DNA of 64,000 nucleotides from Longimicrobium sp. (GTDB taxonomy: Bacteria; Gemmatimonadota; Gemmatimonadetes; Longimicrobiales; Longimicrobiaceae). The position numbers and the translations under genes are program-made. The notes below the pieces were generated by a model. That model was given only the letters and a program-made list of their open reading frames with translations. It did no database searches and was not told where the DNA came from. Position 1 is the stretch's first letter, and every line of letters starts with the position of its first letter. Below are positions 1 through 8,184 of this stretch, in pieces. The stretch is taken from assembly GCF_036388275.1 (NCBI RefSeq), contig NZ_DASVSF010000060.1, forward strand, positions 1 through 64,000, in the 5' to 3' direction.

Positions 1-459
1 GCGTACGCGCACCAGGACCTCCCCTTCGCCCGGCTGGTGAGCGCGCTGCGGCCGGACTGCGGCCCGGGAGAGATGCCGCTCTTCCAGGTGGTGTTCGAGC
101 TGGAGCACGCCCGCGCCAGGCAGGAGACGCTGCGGCTGCCGGCCGTGGCGCCGAGCCCGCTCGGGCGCTCGCCGAAGGACCGCCAGACGCTCCGCAGCGA
201 GCTGCGCCTGACCATGAGCGACGACGGCACGAACGTCGGCGGCTCCCTCGTGTACCGGACGGAGCTGTTCGATTCCGCCACGATCGAGCGGATGATCGGC
301 GACTACCTGGCCCTGCTCGAGGGCGCCGTGGCCGATCCGGACCGGCCCGTGGCGGAGCTCTTCTCGTCCGGAACCCGCGATTCGACGCCGCTTCCCGGGC
401 CGGAGCCGACGGCGGCCGCGCTGGGGAGCGGGCCGGGCTCCACGTACACCGCGCCGTAG
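1..459 (+). CDS. NRPS condensation domain, C-terminal end (5' partial)
   Basis: The reading frame is open from the first base of the window, so the gene starts upstream. It begins with AYAHQDLPFARLVSAL, a hallmark of NRPS condensation domains, and continues through the usual C-terminal lobe (PLFQVVFELEH, then VYRTELFDSATIERMIGDYL and an ALLEGAVADPDRPVAEL-type end). In such synthetases an adenylation domain normally follows. Here the protein instead runs into about 25 low-complexity residues (GPEPTAAALGSGPGS) and stops. Either the condensation domain is terminal or the megasynthase was truncated. The next gene is itself a remnant, which favours a rearranged locus. The domain call is firm; the substrate is unknown. 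Confidence 0.8.
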   Translation, partial: AYAHQDLPFARLVSALRPDCGPGEMPLFQVVFELEHARARQETLRLPAVAPSPLGRSPKDRQTLRSELRLTMSDDGTNVGGSLVYRTELFDSATIERMIGDYLALLEGAVADPDRPVAELFSSGTRDSTPLPGPEPTAAALGSGPGSTYTAP

Positions 460-614
460 GCCGGCCCATCCTCCGCCGGCCGCCGAACGATGAGTCGCCC
501 CGCCGCGGCGCGGGGCTGGTACGGCATCCGCCGCAAGGCCACGGCACTACGAGTCGGACGAGCGCGTTCTCAACCGTGCGAGCGACGGGGCACAGCCCAG
601 TAACGAACGCACCA

Positions 615-2402
615 TCAGGGGCGAGATTCGGCAGGGTGCGGCTCCCCGCGCGGCCGGACGACCACCTCGTGGCGCGCGCCGTCGTCGCGCAGGGGGATGG
701 ACCCGTCGTCCAGCAGCCGCCCGTCCATCCGCACCTCCGCCCCCGCGCGGCGCACGTCCGCCGGGCGCAGGACGGTGATGGCGTACGTCGCGGTGCCGAA
801 GCGGTACTCGATCCCGATTTCCGGCCACGACTCCGGAACGCAGGGGTCCATGCGGAGCGTGTCGCCGCGCCGGGTGAAGCCCAGGATGCTCTCCAGCCCC
901 ACGCGGTACATCCAGCTGGCCGAGCCCGTGTACCAGGTCCATCCGCCTCGCCCCACCTGCCCCGCGGCCGTGTAGACGTCCGCCGCCACCACGTACGGCT
1001 CCACCCGGTAGCGCTCCACCGCTTCCGGCGTGCGCGCGTGGGTGAGGGGGTTCAGCATCTGGTAGAGCTCGAAGGCGCGGTCGCCCTGGCCGCGCAGCGC
1101 GGTGGCCAGCACGGCCCAGAGCGCGGCGTGCGTGTACTGCGCGCCGTTTTCCCGCACGCCGGGAAGGTAGCCCTTGATGTAGCCGGGATCGTGCGGTGTC
1201 CGGTCGAACGGCGGCGTCAGCAGCACCAGCATCCGCTCGTCCTCGCGGACCAGGTGCTCCTCCATCGACGCCATCGCCCGCGCCTGCCGCCCGGGCGCGC
1301 CGGCGCCGGAGATGACGCTCCAGCTCTGCGCGATGGAGTCGATGCGGCACTCATCGCTTTCGCGCGAGCCCAGGGGCGTGCCGTCGTCGAAGAAGGCGCG
1401 GCGGTACCAGTCCCCGTCCCACCCGTGCGCCTCGGCCGCCTGGACGTACCCGTCGGCGTGCGCGCGCAGCTCCGCCGCCGCGGCCCGGTCTCCCCGGCCG
1501 GCGGCGTGGAGGGCGAAGGCGCGCAGGGTGGCGGCGAGGAACCAGGCCAGCCACACGCTCTCTCCCCGCCCCTCCACCCCCACCCGGCTCATCCCGTCGT
1601 TCCAGTCCCCGATGCCGATCAGCGGCAGGCCGTGCGCGCCCGTGGTGCACGCACGCCGCAGCGCGCGCAGGCAGTGCTCGTACACGGAGGCGTGCTCGTC
1701 CGTCACCGCGGGAAGGTCGTACACCTCGTGCTCGTGCGGCTCCAGCGCGCGGAGCGTGAGAAACGGGACGTACTCGTCCAGCACCGCCCCGTCACCCGTC
1801 ACCTTCACGTAGCCGTCCACCACGTAGGGAAGCCACGCCAGGTCGTCGGAAAAGCGGGTGCGGACGCCGCGGCCGGACTGGGGGTGCCACCAGTGCTGCA
1901 CGTCGCCCTCCACGAACTGCCGTGCAGCGGCGCGCAGCAGGTGCTCCCGCGCCACCGCGGGCTCCGCGTACACGAAGGCCAGGACGTCCTGCAGCTGGTC
2001 GCGAAAGCCGTACGCCCCGCTGCTCTGGTACAGCGCGGAGCGCGCCCACATGCGGCAGGCGAGGGCCTGGTACAGCATCCAGCGGTTGACCATGGCGTCG
2101 AACGCCGGGTCCGGCGTGCGCACCGTGATCACGGACAGCCGCTCCGCCCACGCGGCCGCGGCCACGCTGGCCCGTGCGGCCGCCGCGGCCGCGGCCGGGT
2201 CGCGGTAGCGGTAGCGGAGGACGGCCTGCCGCGCCGCCGCTTCGCCCTCCGCCGCGCCGAGAAGGACGGCGATCTCGCGCGTTTCTCCCGGCGCCAGCTC
2301 CAGCAGGCACTGCAGGGCCGCGCACGGGTCATGGGCCGGAAAGAAGCTCGTCCCGCCCCGGCCGCGCCGGGCGGGCGAAGAGGGAGCGAATGCGGAGCGC
2401 GT
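615..2402 (-). pseudogene. 5'-truncated GH94 (cyclic beta-1,2-glucan synthase/cellobiose phosphorylase type) remnant
   Basis: The C-terminal part of a GH94-family protein. GIGDWNDGMSRVG (about residue 250 of the remnant) carries the family's Asp-containing DWNDG motif, and the C-terminal all-alpha barrel and beta cap are present (GQVGRGGWTWYTGSASWMYR). The frame is open upstream of the GTG at 2165 and still reads as family sequence (DPCAALQ, LELAPGETREIAVLLG) up to about 2340, but it meets a stop at 2403-2405 with no usable start. Full-length cyclic glucan synthases are several times longer, with membrane and GT84 domains that are absent here. This is therefore most likely a decayed fragment. 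Expression of the catalytic end from GTG 2165 (516 residues) cannot be excluded. Confidence 0.75.
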
Positions 2403-2753
2403 TTATCGTCGAGCCATCATCGGACAAGAGCTTCCTTTGTATCGAGCCGCAGCGGCCGGTGCGACCTCCCGCACCGCAACCGGGCGTGCCGCGCGATCGT
2501 TGTTGACCATCTGTGCAACGTAGGATAGCCAACATTTACCACGCGGTCAACAAGAAGCTCAAATCGTTGCGTAGCAAAACGTTCGTGGCGGCCATGGTGG
2601 GGCAGACGTGGTGCCGGGAGGGCCCGCGGGCAAGACGTTCCCCGCGGTGCCGGCCGCTCGTGACCGGTGCGATACGTGCATCGCCCCGCGGTACGAGAAT
2701 GCGCCTTTCACGAGCGAACTCCGCACGGGCGCTCGGCTTTCGATGATCTTTGG
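2403..2753. other. intergenic segment without a supported gene
   Basis: Joins the broken end of the GH94 remnant to the sensor kinase. It is less G+C-rich than its surroundings around 2500-2590 and contains a GTTGACC/GGTCAAC inverted pair about 40 bases apart (about 2504-2549). I see no transposase or convincing promoter. It is probably a rearrangement junction plus the kinase promoter. Confidence 0.4.
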
Positions 2754-4523
2754 ATGACCTCACCCGACCACCCGCCGTCGCCCACCCGGGAGCGGGACCT
2801 CTCCTTCCTGGTAGAGGCGACCCGGCTCCTGGCCGATTCGCTGGACGTGGAGACGACGCTTGCGACGGTGGCGCGCCTCTCCCTCCCGCATCTCGGCTCG
2901 TGGTGCATGGTGGACCTGATGGAGGCCGGCCACATGCGGCGGCTCGCCATCATCCACCCGGACGCTGACAAGCAGGCACTGGCGGAGCAGCTCCTGGAGG
3001 GGTGGCCGCCCCTGCGCGACGATCCGCTGGGCGTTCCGTCGGCCATGCGGACCCGGCGGAGCCAGGTCGTGTTTCCCGTGACCGACGAAATGCTCGTCGC
3101 CGCGGCGCGGTCGGCGAAGAACCTGGCCCTGCTGCGCGCGCTCGAGATCGGGTCGTTCATGACGATTCCGCTCGTGGCGCGGGGCGACGTGCTCGGCGCC
3201 ATCACCTACGTCAGCCCCAATCACGGCGACTCGTTCACGCCCCGGGACCTGGTGCTCGGCGAAGACCTCGCCGCACGCGTCGCGATCGCCATCGACAACT
3301 CGCGGCTGATGCGGCACGCCGAGCGCGCCCTCGCGGCCGCCGAGCTTTCGGAAGAACGCTTCTCGCGGATCATCGGCATCGCCGCCGAAGCCATCATCTC
3401 GGTAGACGAGGCCCAGCGGGTCATCCTCTTCAACGAAGGGGCGGAGCACATCTTCGGGTACCGTGAGGGCGAGATCATGGGCCAGTCCCTCGCCGTGCTC
3501 CTGCCCGAGCGCGCCCGTGCCGTGCACGAGCAGCACGTCCGCGCGTTCGGCGAGTCACCCGAGGTCGCGCGGCGGATGGGACACCGGCACGAAATTGCCG
3601 GCCGCCGCAAGAACGGGGAGGAGTTTCCGGCCGAGGCCTCCATTTCCAAGCTGGAGGTGGGAGGTGAGCGGGTCTATACGGTGGTGCTGCGAGACACGAC
3701 CGAAGCGAGGAACGCCGTGCTCGCCCAGGAGAAGCTCCTGCTCGCCGTTACACAGGCCACGGTGGCGCGGACCCGCCTGCTCCGTGGGGTGACCCACGAC
3801 GTCAAGAACCCGCTGGGCGCGGCGGATGGATTCGCGCAGCTCCTGGAGCTGGAGCTGCGCGGCACGCTCCTCCCCGAGCAGGCGAAGCTCGTGGCCGGCG
3901 TCCGGCGTGGTATTCGCAGCGCCCTGGCGATCATCACCGACCTCCTGGACCTGTCGCTCGCGGAAAGCGGCGGCCTGCCGGTGCACCGGGCGCCGGTGGA
4001 CCTTGCGGCGGTGGCCGGGGAGGCGCTGGACGACCATCGGGGCGTGGCCGAGGCCGCGGGGCACGTGCTTGTCTGGGAGGGTGGCGCACCGGTGCCCGTC
4101 TACACGGACCCGGTCCGGGTGCGCGAAGTGCTCGGCAACCTCCTCACCAACGCGATCAAGTACACGCCGGCTCCCGGCCGCATCACCCTCTGGATCGGAA
4201 CGGATGCGGGCGGCACCCCGCCGGGCCCGGGCAGGTGGGTCGCGGCTCACGTGCGCGACACCGGCCCCGGGATTCCGCCCGAAGCGCGAGAAAGCATCTT
4301 CGGCGAATTCCACCGGCTGCATTCCGCCGCGCAGGCGAGCGGACACGGCCTGGGCCTCGCGATCAGCCGGCTGATCGCCCGCCTTCTGGACGGTGACCTC
4401 ACGGTGTCGGGCGAGCCGGGTGAGGGTGCGACCTTCTCGCTCTGGCTCCCCGCCGACAACGAAAAGGGGCAGGTGGCGGCGTTCCCCGAGCCGTTGCACC
4501 CCGCAGGGGCGCCGTCCGCGTAG
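2754..4523 (+). CDS. GAF-PAS sensor histidine kinase
   Basis: A cytoplasmic-type sensor kinase of 589 residues. An N-terminal GAF domain (about 15-180) is followed by a PAS domain (about 205-325; IISVDEAQRVILFNEGAEHI, IFGYREGEIMG). The kinase core follows, with H-box RGVTHDVKNPLG (phospho-acceptor His), N-box NLLTNAIKYTP, G1 DTGPGIPPEAR and G2 GHGLGLAIS. I see no transmembrane segment. The ATG at 2754 is preferred over an in-frame GTG 87 bases earlier because the extra residues do not look like domain sequence. No response regulator lies next to it, so it is an orphan kinase here. The PAS could bind a small ligand or redox cofactor; the signal is unknown. Confidence 0.88.
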   Translation: MTSPDHPPSPTRERDLSFLVEATRLLADSLDVETTLATVARLSLPHLGSWCMVDLMEAGHMRRLAIIHPDADKQALAEQLLEGWPPLRDDPLGVPSAMRTRRSQVVFPVTDEMLVAAARSAKNLALLRALEIGSFMTIPLVARGDVLGAITYVSPNHGDSFTPRDLVLGEDLAARVAIAIDNSRLMRHAERALAAAELSEERFSRIIGIAAEAIISVDEAQRVILFNEGAEHIFGYREGEIMGQSLAVLLPERARAVHEQHVRAFGESPEVARRMGHRHEIAGRRKNGEEFPAEASISKLEVGGERVYTVVLRDTTEARNAVLAQEKLLLAVTQATVARTRLLRGVTHDVKNPLGAADGFAQLLELELRGTLLPEQAKLVAGVRRGIRSALAIITDLLDLSLAESGGLPVHRAPVDLAAVAGEALDDHRGVAEAAGHVLVWEGGAPVPVYTDPVRVREVLGNLLTNAIKYTPAPGRITLWIGTDAGGTPPGPGRWVAAHVRDTGPGIPPEARESIFGEFHRLHSAAQASGHGLGLAISRLIARLLDGDLTVSGEPGEGATFSLWLPADNEKGQVAAFPEPLHPAGAPSA

Positions 4524-4549
4524 AGCACTTCAGCGAACGCTGCTCCGTT

Positions 4550-5842
4550 TCAGCAACGACTACTTGGGTAACGGTGGGTCAGCTCGATGTGCCACTCCCC
4601 AGGTGCGGTACGGAGGACAGCGAAGCCGATGTTGTATTCGCCGCCTGGGGCAACCACCCTGATAGAATCGAGGCCAGGGGCGTTTTCGGGGCCGTGCTGA
4701 CTATAGAAGGAGGTCTGGTCTTCGATGTAAAGGAACTGCAGGCAGTAGGTGGTCTCCGGCGCGAGGGAGAATTTTCTGATCAGCCGCTCCCCGTCCACAG
4801 CCAACCAGGTGCCGTTAAGGCAGACCACTGGAATCCCCTTCGTCCAGCCGTTCCGGCCAAAGTTCCCCACCGCCTGCGTTTCATGCTGGCAGGCGGCGGG
4901 CATGTAGCGCTCGTAGCGGTAATAGATCCACTGCCCATCCGTGCGTACCCAATCGGAAAGCGTGCGGATCGGTGATCCGGGCGCGGGCAGTTGCCCGGCG
5001 CGGATGGGCGGCATGCGCACCGGCAAGTGGGATGGCTGCTTTCCCCGGATGACCAGAACGCCCAAGACAACCAGCAGGGCCGTCGCGATACCGGCCCAGG
5101 TCAGCCCAAACGTATGGGAAGGCTGGCCTCCGGGTACACTTCTGGGACTCGCCGCAGGCTCCGCGGCGGCCGGAATCCCGGCGACCTGCTCCTCCGCGAC
5201 TTCCGGAGTGGGCGGCACCGGGCGCATCGCGTGGGCGGCAGTTTCGCGCCAGCGCTCTCCACCGCTCCAGCCGGGGCTCTTCCTCAATCCTGTTTTTGCT
5301 ACCTCCAGCACCCTCCGCCAATCTCCGTGGCCCGCGGCCCACTCACACTCCGCTTCGCACAGCTGCCGGAATGCCTCCTCCACCCTCCCCCTCGTCCGCT
5401 CCACCCATCGGATGAATCCATCGGCACTGCCCCGGGCGTTGAAGCTCTCTAGGAAGGGGCCGCGGTACAGGACGATGGCGTCCGCGCGCGACTCCGGATC
5501 CGTCGTCGCGGCCAGAACCCGGAGCGCATCCATCTCTACGAGCGCGGGGTCCAGCGCGATCGTGCGGGCGCGTGGAGGGATCACTTCCAGACCGAATGCA
5601 GCGCGTAGCTCCGACAGAGCGGTGTCGATAGAGCCGGATGAGACCGAACTCCAAACCAGCCGGGTGAGCTGCTCGCGCCGGTACTCACCCGGCTCCATGA
5701 TCAGATAGGCGAGCAGAGCCAAGTGCTTGCTGTTCGTGAAGATATGGGGCTCTCCACTAATCGTGAGCGCCGCTGGCGAGCCTAGGGTCACGAGCACGCA
5801 GTGTGGCCTAATCGAAGCGTTGGGTGTCCATGAGGTTTCCAT
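4550..5842 (-). CDS. membrane-anchored SARP/BTAD-like transcriptional regulator
   Basis: About 430 residues. The N-terminal quarter resembles the winged-helix DNA-binding domain of SARP/AfsR regulators (KHLALLAYLIMEPGEYRREQ, then a helix pair), followed by a BTAD-like helical region (about 95-190). One strong transmembrane helix follows (GIATALLVVLGVLVIRG, about 245-262). The last ~170 residues should lie outside the cytoplasm; they carry several Cys and an aromatic-rich beta pattern matching no family I know. Such one-component membrane regulators can pass an envelope signal to DNA. The gene is divergent from the lectin-M23 lipoprotein and shares its 150-base upstream region, so regulation of that gene or itself is plausible. 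The ATG at 5842 was chosen over an upstream extension that reads into the divergent promoter. Confidence 0.65.
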   Translation of the reverse strand: METSWTPNASIRPHCVLVTLGSPAALTISGEPHIFTNSKHLALLAYLIMEPGEYRREQLTRLVWSSVSSGSIDTALSELRAAFGLEVIPPRARTIALDPALVEMDALRVLAATTDPESRADAIVLYRGPFLESFNARGSADGFIRWVERTRGRVEEAFRQLCEAECEWAAGHGDWRRVLEVAKTGLRKSPGWSGGERWRETAAHAMRPVPPTPEVAEEQVAGIPAAAEPAASPRSVPGGQPSHTFGLTWAGIATALLVVLGVLVIRGKQPSHLPVRMPPIRAGQLPAPGSPIRTLSDWVRTDGQWIYYRYERYMPAACQHETQAVGNFGRNGWTKGIPVVCLNGTWLAVDGERLIRKFSLAPETTYCLQFLYIEDQTSFYSQHGPENAPGLDSIRVVAPGGEYNIGFAVLRTAPGEWHIELTHRYPSSRC

Positions 5843-5992
5843 GAAGGACACATGAGATCGGGTGATGTAAGGTACCTTCGGGGCCGACAAATTTAGCCGC
5901 CTCGTCCACGCTGACAATGTGGAGACAGGCCCCGCGACCACGCCGACCGCTACTCGCGGCGGCACATCTCACCCGTGACCGGAGGGATTCTC

Positions 5993-7018
5993 ATGCGCTT
6001 CACCCCCCTGTTGAGCCGCCCACTCGCCCAGACACCCGCACGCGGCGGCGGCGCGCTTCATCGAAGGAACTCCATGCTACTGGCGCTCGCGCTGGTGGCC
6101 GTGTCCGGGTGCCGGGACACCGGGAGCCCCGCTGGCCCCGCCTCTGCCGCGGGCGCGGTCCCGCGTGCCCTGACGGCACCCGCAAAGTGCGGCCAGATGC
6201 TGCCCGGCGAGGGACTGCGCCCCGATCAGTGGGTTCGCTCGTGCAACGGCGAGGCAATGCTGGTTCTGCAGACGGACGGGAACGTGGTGGAGTACGACGG
6301 AGTGGGCGCGCTGTGGGTGGCGCCCAACACCTTGGGCCGCGGCACGAGCATCTTTCAGATGCAGCACGACGGCAACCTGGTGGCATACAACGGCGCCCTT
6401 CAACCGTTGTGGGCATCCAACACCGCAGGGAACCCCAGTGCGTGGCTCGCCATTCAGGATGACTGCGCCCTGGTCATCTATCGAGGTCCCTACCCGTATG
6501 GGAACGGCATCCTCTGGGAGATGCCCAAGCGTTGCAGGCCACCCGCGGTTTCTCCGGTCGTGGGACCCTACAGCCTGCAGTGCTCCTGGGCGACGTTCCC
6601 CACCTGGGATTTTTGCCAGCACAAGACGGGCTACCACCGCGCGGGCGGCGGCGTGGCGGGCGCCGATGACACGTACGCCTGGGACGCCAACCAGGCAAAC
6701 GGAGCCGATGCGGGGAAGCCGGTGTATGCCACCGCGCCCGGCCGGGTGGTGAACTACGGCGGCAGCGTCGCGCCGGGCGGCGGATCCGGGGCGGTCCTCA
6801 TCGAACACAACTCCGGCGGACGGATCTGGTGGAGCGGGTATCTGCACCTGACCGGAATCCAGGTGACCGTGAACCAGTCGGTGACCGCGGGCACCCACAT
6901 CGGCTACGTTGGCAGCGTGGGCGCCACGACACCGCACCTGCACTACGTGATGTACAACGGCTCGAACACGTATGGCGGACTACGTTCCTACAACGGCCAA
7001 TTCACCACCAGGCATTGA
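5993..7018 (+). CDS. lipoprotein with B-lectin and M23 (LytM) peptidase domains
   Basis: The start at 5993 follows a good ribosome-binding site (GGAGGG at 5981-5986, six-base spacer). A hydrophobic segment ends in a lipobox-like AVSGC at about residue 40. Residues ~65-170 form a bulb-type (GNA-like) lectin domain with the repeated pattern QTDGNVVEYD, QHDGNLVAYN and W-SNT. Residues ~200-341 match M23/LytM metallopeptidases: a His/Asp region (HKTGYHRAGGGVAGADD, then TYAWDAN), PVYATAPGRVV, and the zinc-binding HLHYVMY near the end. It probably binds polysaccharide through the lectin part and cleaves or recognises peptidoglycan at the envelope. Whether every zinc ligand is present cannot be settled by eye, so it could be a non-catalytic LytM protein. 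Confidence 0.8.
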   Translation: MRFTPLLSRPLAQTPARGGGALHRRNSMLLALALVAVSGCRDTGSPAGPASAAGAVPRALTAPAKCGQMLPGEGLRPDQWVRSCNGEAMLVLQTDGNVVEYDGVGALWVAPNTLGRGTSIFQMQHDGNLVAYNGALQPLWASNTAGNPSAWLAIQDDCALVIYRGPYPYGNGILWEMPKRCRPPAVSPVVGPYSLQCSWATFPTWDFCQHKTGYHRAGGGVAGADDTYAWDANQANGADAGKPVYATAPGRVVNYGGSVAPGGGSGAVLIEHNSGGRIWWSGYLHLTGIQVTVNQSVTAGTHIGYVGSVGATTPHLHYVMYNGSNTYGGLRSYNGQFTTRH

Positions 7019-7308
7019 GCGGGCGCACTAGCAGCTCAGGTGCCGCCAACTGGCCGTCGTGGTCGATCAGGATGATTACCAGCAGCGCAATCGCGCACGG
7101 ATCCGCGCGAAATCCGCCGTGACGCGCCCGGGTGCGGTCAGCTGCGGTCGGGCATGGGGGCGGAGGGGGGTGCGCCGGAGTCGGCTGGCGGCGTGAACTG
7201 GACGGCACCTGATTCGGCTTCAGGTGGGTCTCCCGTACGTGCTCTAAAGCCTCTTAGTTACACCACTACTTACACCATCGCGCACTTGCGCGGTGCAACA
7301 CGCGAAAA

Positions 7309-7336
7309 GGCCCTGCAACGAAACCGTTGCAGGGCC
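7309..7336 (-). terminator. strong stem-loop downstream of tRNA-Pro
   Basis: A perfect 12-bp stem (GGCCCTGCAACG paired with CGTTGCAGGGCC) around an AAAC loop. On the minus strand it is followed by TTTT, as expected for a Rho-independent terminator of the tRNA gene at 7351-7424. Confidence 0.8.
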
Positions 7337-7350
7337 TTTACTTACGCTAG

Positions 7351-7424
7351 TCGGGACGGCCGGATTTGAACCGGCGACCCCCTGAACCCCATTCAGGTGC
7401 GCTACCGGGCTGCGCCACGTCCCG
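7351..7424 (-). tRNA. tRNA-Pro (anticodon GGG)
   Basis: Read on the minus strand it folds as a standard cloverleaf: acceptor CGGGACG paired with CGTCCCG plus discriminator A, and anticodon stem CCTGA/TCAGG enclosing loop ATGGGGT (anticodon GGG, proline CCC/CCU). The T arm is GCCGGTTCAAATCCGGC. The length is 74 nt and CCA is not encoded. The open frame that crosses it in reverse is an artefact. Confidence 0.95.
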
Positions 7425-7736
7425 AACTCCCGGCCCCGGCAGACCAAAGCCCGCCAGAGAGCAACAATCCTAACGTTTCGCCTCGGCCCCGTCAACCCCA
7501 GGCCGCCGGCATGCCCGCTCTCACCCCCGCTGCCCCTACGCCGTTCCCTGGCGCCACGACACATCAGAAACGTCAGATCCGCACCGGGCCGCGATTTGCG
7601 TCACGCGTACGAGGCCCTTGAGCGCTGTTCGAGTGTAACCCGCGCTCGTGTAGCGCTCCACGCCCGCGCACCGCCACAGCGTCCCCCGACCGGCGCAGAG
7701 CGGAAATCCACCCGAACCCTGAGTAGAGGCTACCCA
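7425..7736. other. intergenic segment between tRNA-Pro and exported protein gene
   Basis: About 310 bases holding the promoters of the leftward tRNA and the rightward gene at 7737. I see no integrase, att-like repeat of the tRNA 3' end, or small gene. Confidence 0.35.
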
Positions 7737-8168
7737 ATGCGAATGCCCCTTGCTCTATGCCTCGCCGCCGCGCTTTCGCTGGCAAGCGCGCCTGTCGCCG
7801 CGCAGACCGCGATCCTCCCGTCCGCAGACGCTGCGGCGGCCCCATCCGTCCCACCGGCGCCGGCCGACGCGGCTCGCGCGGCAGCTCCCGCGCCTGCGCC
7901 GCTGGGCGTGCTCCTCCGCCCGAACCCTGACTTGGCGCGGCCCAATCGCTATGAGCTCACGCGCCCGAGCGACCCGGACCGCTTGGTCTCGTTCGCCCGC
8001 CACGCCGCTCTGGGAATGGCCATCGGCGGGGTGGTGGGGTTCGCGTACGGAATGACCGAGCGCGACAACGACGCGTTCGGCCTCAGCCCGGTGATCGAGA
8101 CAATCATCGGGGTGGGGGTGGGCGGGTTCGCGGGCACGGGGCTGTTCCTGGTAAAGGACCTCCGCTAG
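7737..8168 (+). CDS. exported hypothetical membrane-associated protein
   Basis: 143 residues. A classical signal peptide (LALCLAAALSLASAPVAAQ) is cleaved after an Ala-x-Ala-type site. An Ala/Pro-rich linker follows, then a C-terminal module with two glycine-rich hydrophobic stretches (ALGMAIGGVVGFAYG and IIGVGVGGFAGTGLFLV), a pattern seen in small envelope proteins with a glycine-zipper hairpin. The start at 7737 has AGAGG seven bases upstream; the longer in-frame extension lacks a signal peptide at its front. Function unknown. It converges with the M61 peptidase gene. Confidence 0.65.
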   Translation: MRMPLALCLAAALSLASAPVAAQTAILPSADAAAAPSVPPAPADAARAAAPAPAPLGVLLRPNPDLARPNRYELTRPSDPDRLVSFARHAALGMAIGGVVGFAYGMTERDNDAFGLSPVIETIIGVGVGGFAGTGLFLVKDLR

Positions 8169-8184
8169 CCACACCGGCGAGTCG

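Noticed and set aside
1858..2208. Plus-strand open frames opposite the GH94 remnant
   Set aside because: They lack motifs, while the minus frame has extensive GH94 family sequence.
7244..7564. Open frame crossing the tRNA gene (VQGVAGSNPAVPT-like)
   Set aside because: This peptide is the well-known artefact of translating a tRNA; the tRNA-Pro cloverleaf explains the sequence.
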